Origin: an uncultured bacterium
Lineage (GTDB): Bacteria; Bdellovibrionota_C; UBA2361; CAKMMH01
DNA: 17,364 nt
Direction of reading: 5' to 3'
Assembly: GCA_927798255.1 (NCBI GenBank)
Contig: CAKMMH010000013.1
Location: 1 to 17,364 of the forward strand
Shown: positions 14,527-17,364 of the stretch, piece by piece
How the letters are laid out: every line of letters begins with the position of its first letter
How positions within the stretch are numbered: position 1 is the stretch's first letter
Notes under the pieces: model-generated
Databases searched by the model: none
What the model was told of the DNA's origin: nothing
The model's input: only the letters and a program-made list of their open reading frames with translations
Made by a program: the position numbers and the translations under genes

Positions 14527-16191
14527 ATGGGAAAAGAAAATAAAACTTTATCAAGTCAAAATGAAAATAAAACGATAATCAAAGGTTCAAGTATTGTAGG
14601 AGTATTAACCTTAGTAAGTAGAATTGCAGGATTTTTTCGTGATTTAGTGTTTGCTAGTCTTTTTGGTTCAAGTATGTATGCAGACGCATTCTTTGTAGCG
14701 TTTAAAATTCCTAATATGCTTAGAAGTTTCGTGGCAGAAGGGGCACTAACCTCTGCATTTGTGCCACTTTTTTCAGAAGAAGTAAAAAAGGGTGAAAAAG
14801 AAACAAGGGAGGCGTTTAGAAATGTCTGGGGATTTTTATTAATTGTTACAATCTTTTTAAGTTTGATTGGAATCATTTTTTCTAGTGAAATAACTTTATT
14901 TTTTGCCCCTGGTTTTGAAAATATATCTGGTAAACTTGAGCTTGCAAGTAATCTTACAAAAATAATGTTTCCTTATATTATCTTTATTAGCTTTGTATCT
15001 TTAGCAAATGGGGCTCTTAGTATATTTAAAATTTTCGGAATTTCTGCTACTTCTCAAATTTTAATGAATATCGTGATGATTCTTTTTGCCTTAGCAGGAT
15101 TTTTCTTTACGCCTTTTAGAGCATCTCACATTATGGCATATTCTGTGATAGTTTCCGGGGTATTGATGTGCCTAATGCAAATAAGGCATTTAAGGAAAGC
15201 TAAACTTACTATAATTCCAGCTTTTAATATTTTTAACAAATTAATTTTAAGTCTTATAAAATTAATGATTCCTGCAATTATTGGAGCTGGCGTGTATCAG
15301 CTTACAATTTTTATTAACACCGTAATTGCCTCTATGTTAGAACCAGGAAGTGTTTCTTGGCTTTTTTATGCAGATAGATTTTCTCAAATTCCAATTGGAA
15401 TTTTCACTATTTCTCTAGCTTCTGTTTTACTTCCTAGTCTTTCAAAATTTGTTGTAAATAATCAGCATAAGGAATTTCAAGATAGTTTAAAAAATGCCCT
15501 TTGTTTTACAAGTTTTTTTATAATACCAATTTCATTTTTTATATTCCTTGTTTCAGAGCCTTGTATTCAAGTTTTCTTACAAAGAAAAGCATTTGATGCA
15601 ATTTCTACGCTAAATACAGCTTCTGCTTTAAAAGCTTATGCAATTGGAATTTGGGGAGTAAGTGCATATACAATTTTAGTTAGAGCATTTTTGGCAAAAA
15701 AAGATACAAAAACACCTACCTTAGTAAGTATTATAGTACTTTTTTTGCACTTTCACATATCACTTTTAATTTGTGGAAGGTTAATTGAAAGTAATTCAAT
15801 AAGCGCTAATATTTTGTATTCATATCAAGGGTTTTTGTATAAATATTTACCATTTTTAGATTTAGGACATATTGGTTTAGCGCTTTCTGCTAGTATTTCA
15901 TCAAGTTTAGGATTCGTTATCTTGTTTATAATTTTAAAGTTTAAAGATAGAAAGCTAGTGTTAAAAGGTTTTTTTAGCTCGACTTTAAAGGCATTTATAG
16001 CTTCACTTTTTATGTATTATGCATCAAAGTGTATTTTTTCTTTTAATTTTTCGATATATTTAAGGTTAATACTTTCTCTTATTATATCTTTTATGATGTA
16101 TGCGCTTCTTTCGTATGTATTAGGCTCGAAAGAATTAAAAGCATCTAGTAAGTTATTTTTAAGTATTAAAGATAAGTTTATAAAAAATTAA
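14527..16191 (+). CDS. murJ: Lipid II flippase MurJ (MviN)
   Basis: 554 residues with about 14 hydrophobic membrane segments; MOP-superfamily transporter that moves lipid II across the inner membrane for peptidoglycan synthesis. The residues essential in E. coli MurJ are all present at a constant offset of +14: Arg32 and Arg38 (R18, R24; SRIAGFFRD), Asp39 (D25), Arg66 (R52; IPNMLRS) and Arg284 (R270; FYADRFSQIPIG). The offset comes from a charged N-terminal extension of about 20 residues (MGKENKTLSSQNENK). Length is slightly above the usual 510-525, partly from a longer loop near residues 418-440. The next gene begins 28 bp after the stop, suggesting an operon. Confidence 0.97.
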   Translation: MGKENKTLSSQNENKTIIKGSSIVGVLTLVSRIAGFFRDLVFASLFGSSMYADAFFVAFKIPNMLRSFVAEGALTSAFVPLFSEEVKKGEKETREAFRNVWGFLLIVTIFLSLIGIIFSSEITLFFAPGFENISGKLELASNLTKIMFPYIIFISFVSLANGALSIFKIFGISATSQILMNIVMILFALAGFFFTPFRASHIMAYSVIVSGVLMCLMQIRHLRKAKLTIIPAFNIFNKLILSLIKLMIPAIIGAGVYQLTIFINTVIASMLEPGSVSWLFYADRFSQIPIGIFTISLASVLLPSLSKFVVNNQHKEFQDSLKNALCFTSFFIIPISFFIFLVSEPCIQVFLQRKAFDAISTLNTASALKAYAIGIWGVSAYTILVRAFLAKKDTKTPTLVSIIVLFLHFHISLLICGRLIESNSISANILYSYQGFLYKYLPFLDLGHIGLALSASISSSLGFVILFIILKFKDRKLVLKGFFSSTLKAFIASLFMYYASKCIFSFNFSIYLRLILSLIISFMMYALLSYVLGSKELKASSKLFLSIKDKFIKN

Positions 16192-16219
16192 GTAATTTTT
16201 GAAAAAAGTTAATTTTGTT

Positions 16220-17269
16220 ATGGCAAAAGAATTTAAAGATAACAAAGAAAGTGAAAAAGAAAATAATACTTTGGTTAATAGTAATATGACAGATAATTTT
16301 ACACATTTATTTAATTTATTAAATAAGAAAGATTATCCTAAATTACGAATAAAAATTGATGAAGTTTTAAACCTAAATATTGATAATCTATCTACAAAAA
16401 TTTATGCAAAATTAATAGAAATATTTTTAAACCTTGAAGAAAATAAGCTTCCAAGTTTTGTATTATTAGCTCCATTTGGTGAAGTTTGTGAAAATATAAA
16501 AAAATTATTCACAGATTGTAATCAAGGAAGTGGAGAAAGTAAGAATATTAAAGAAGACGAGCTAAAAGAGTTCATGCGATTTGGAAGCGAACTTTATAAA
16601 AAATTTCATGATAATTTACTAAGCTTAAATGAAGATAATTTAATTAATATTTTAAATAAATATGAATATATTTTTATAAATTTTAAAGTACAAGAAGATA
16701 AAAAGTATGTAAATTCTAATATTCCTGTTTCAAAAAGAGTAAAAGAATATGTCGATGAGGTTACTTTAGCTAATCAATTTACAAATAATAAGAAAAGAAA
16801 AAGAATTTTTAAGGGGGCTTTGTCTTTTATCATTATTCTAGGCTTGGTAGCAATTTATATGAATGAGACATTTGGTTTTAGAAAAGTCAAAAAGCCAGAT
16901 TTTATAAGTTTAGAGGATATAGATTATAAGGTAAATTTAGATAAAGGTGTTACGGAGAAAATCGAAAAAAAAGTTACTTTAAATGAAAATAAGGAGGTAG
17001 AAGAAGTTAACGGTAAAAATCTTGATAAGAATGTTAATAAAAAGAAAAATGAAAATATTTTCTCGATTGGGATGTATGAAATTATAAAGCCTGCTCCAGT
17101 TAGAATTGCGCCAAAAAAGGATTCAAAAGTTATAGGGAAATTCAATATCGGAAATAGAATTAAAGTTGTAGGAAAAGAAGGCAAATATTACAAGATTGCA
17201 TCAAAAGATGATAAACATTTTGGTTATGTTCCACTTAGTCATTGTAGGTTTATAATTAGTGATAAGTAA
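16220..17269 (+). CDS. Single-pass inner-membrane protein with C-terminal SH3b domain
   Basis: 349 residues from ATG 16220 (MAKEFKDNK); a TTG at 16199 would add seven residues and begins closer to murJ, and neither has a good ribosome binding site. A cytosolic helical part (about 1-190; several Leu/Ile-rich helices such as LRIKIDEVLNLNIDNL) is followed by a basic stop (KKRKR), one membrane helix (about 197-215, ALSFIIILGLVAIYM), a Lys/Glu/Asn-rich periplasmic linker, and an SH3b domain at about 286-345 (PAPVRIAPKKDSKVIGKF, GNRIKVVGKEGKYYKI, GYVPLSHC). SH3b domains commonly bind peptidoglycan. Placement directly behind murJ suggests a wall-related role, for example linking a cytosolic partner to peptidoglycan. 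Family of the N-terminal part not recognised. Confidence 0.75.
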   Translation: MAKEFKDNKESEKENNTLVNSNMTDNFTHLFNLLNKKDYPKLRIKIDEVLNLNIDNLSTKIYAKLIEIFLNLEENKLPSFVLLAPFGEVCENIKKLFTDCNQGSGESKNIKEDELKEFMRFGSELYKKFHDNLLSLNEDNLINILNKYEYIFINFKVQEDKKYVNSNIPVSKRVKEYVDEVTLANQFTNNKKRKRIFKGALSFIIILGLVAIYMNETFGFRKVKKPDFISLEDIDYKVNLDKGVTEKIEKKVTLNENKEVEEVNGKNLDKNVNKKKNENIFSIGMYEIIKPAPVRIAPKKDSKVIGKFNIGNRIKVVGKEGKYYKIASKDDKHFGYVPLSHCRFIISDK

Positions 17270-17364
17270 TGAGCAAGTTACTTTCTAATATCTGGTAAAT
17301 GAAAATACATAAGGATATCCCTTAAAGTATTTATACTATTTTTATTTTAAAAATATGTTAGTTT
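17270..17364 (+). other. Right-edge sequence without a recognised gene
   Basis: The SH3b gene's TAA overlaps an ATG (17269-17271), opening only nine codons (MSKLLSNIW) before a stop, and ATG near 17309 opens eight codons. No terminator hairpin is visible. It may be ordinary intergenic DNA or the start of a damaged downstream gene. Confidence 0.4.

Overview
The window is AT-rich DNA from a flagellated, diderm (Gram-negative-type) bacterium. The signs are lipoprotein and Sec signal peptides, a sigma-28/FliD flagellar block, MurJ, and an NlpC/P60 wall hydrolase. The large secreted RCC1/MopE-motif/TSP3 protein with Thr-Pro stalks, the DUF6178-like gene and a C-terminally extended IF3 (compare Dsg/IF3 of Myxococcus) recall lineages formerly placed in Deltaproteobacteria. 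This placement is an inference and no species can be named.

Layout. (1) 2-4810: the 3' part of a very large secreted protein, open to the left edge. It has Ser/Gly tandem repeats, Thr-rich stalks, two RCC1 propeller blocks with paired cysteines, a Cys-rich/MopE-type segment, DxDxDG calcium motifs and a basic C-terminal domain. (2) 4871-6291: a decay zone. It holds the start of a second RCC1 protein with a stop inside its signal peptide, then a compositionally different stretch in the same frame broken by further stops, then a 26-codon signal-peptide-like ORF. (3) 6280-9582, minus strand: a DUF6178-like gene directly downstream of infC, which starts with TTG and is not linked here to rpmI-rplT, and a secreted FG-GAP-like protein. 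(4) 9631-10490, plus strand: a Nudix hydrolase followed by a tandem, frameshifted Nudix paralogue. (5) 10591-10887: a non-coding stretch made of consecutive stem-loops ending in a strong intrinsic terminator. It looks like an unassigned structured RNA of about 300 nt and is the best candidate here for something undescribed. (6) 10909-12567, minus strand: fliD behind a near-perfect sigma-28 promoter, preceded by a 47-residue gene with its own sigma-28-like promoter and a strong ribosome binding site. (7) 12678-17269: cell-envelope genes: an NlpC/P60 lipoprotein, a small orphan ORF, a DUF1232-like gene (minus), murJ, and an inner-membrane protein with a C-terminal SH3b domain directly behind murJ.

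How the genes relate. The envelope genes (NlpC/P60 peptidase, lipid II flippase, membrane SH3 protein) fit peptidoglycan synthesis and remodelling. fliD and the 47-residue gene probably form one late-flagellar regulon. infC and the DUF6178-like gene are probably co-transcribed. Duplicate-and-decay is a recurring theme: both RCC1 and Nudix genes are followed by broken paralogues in the same orientation.
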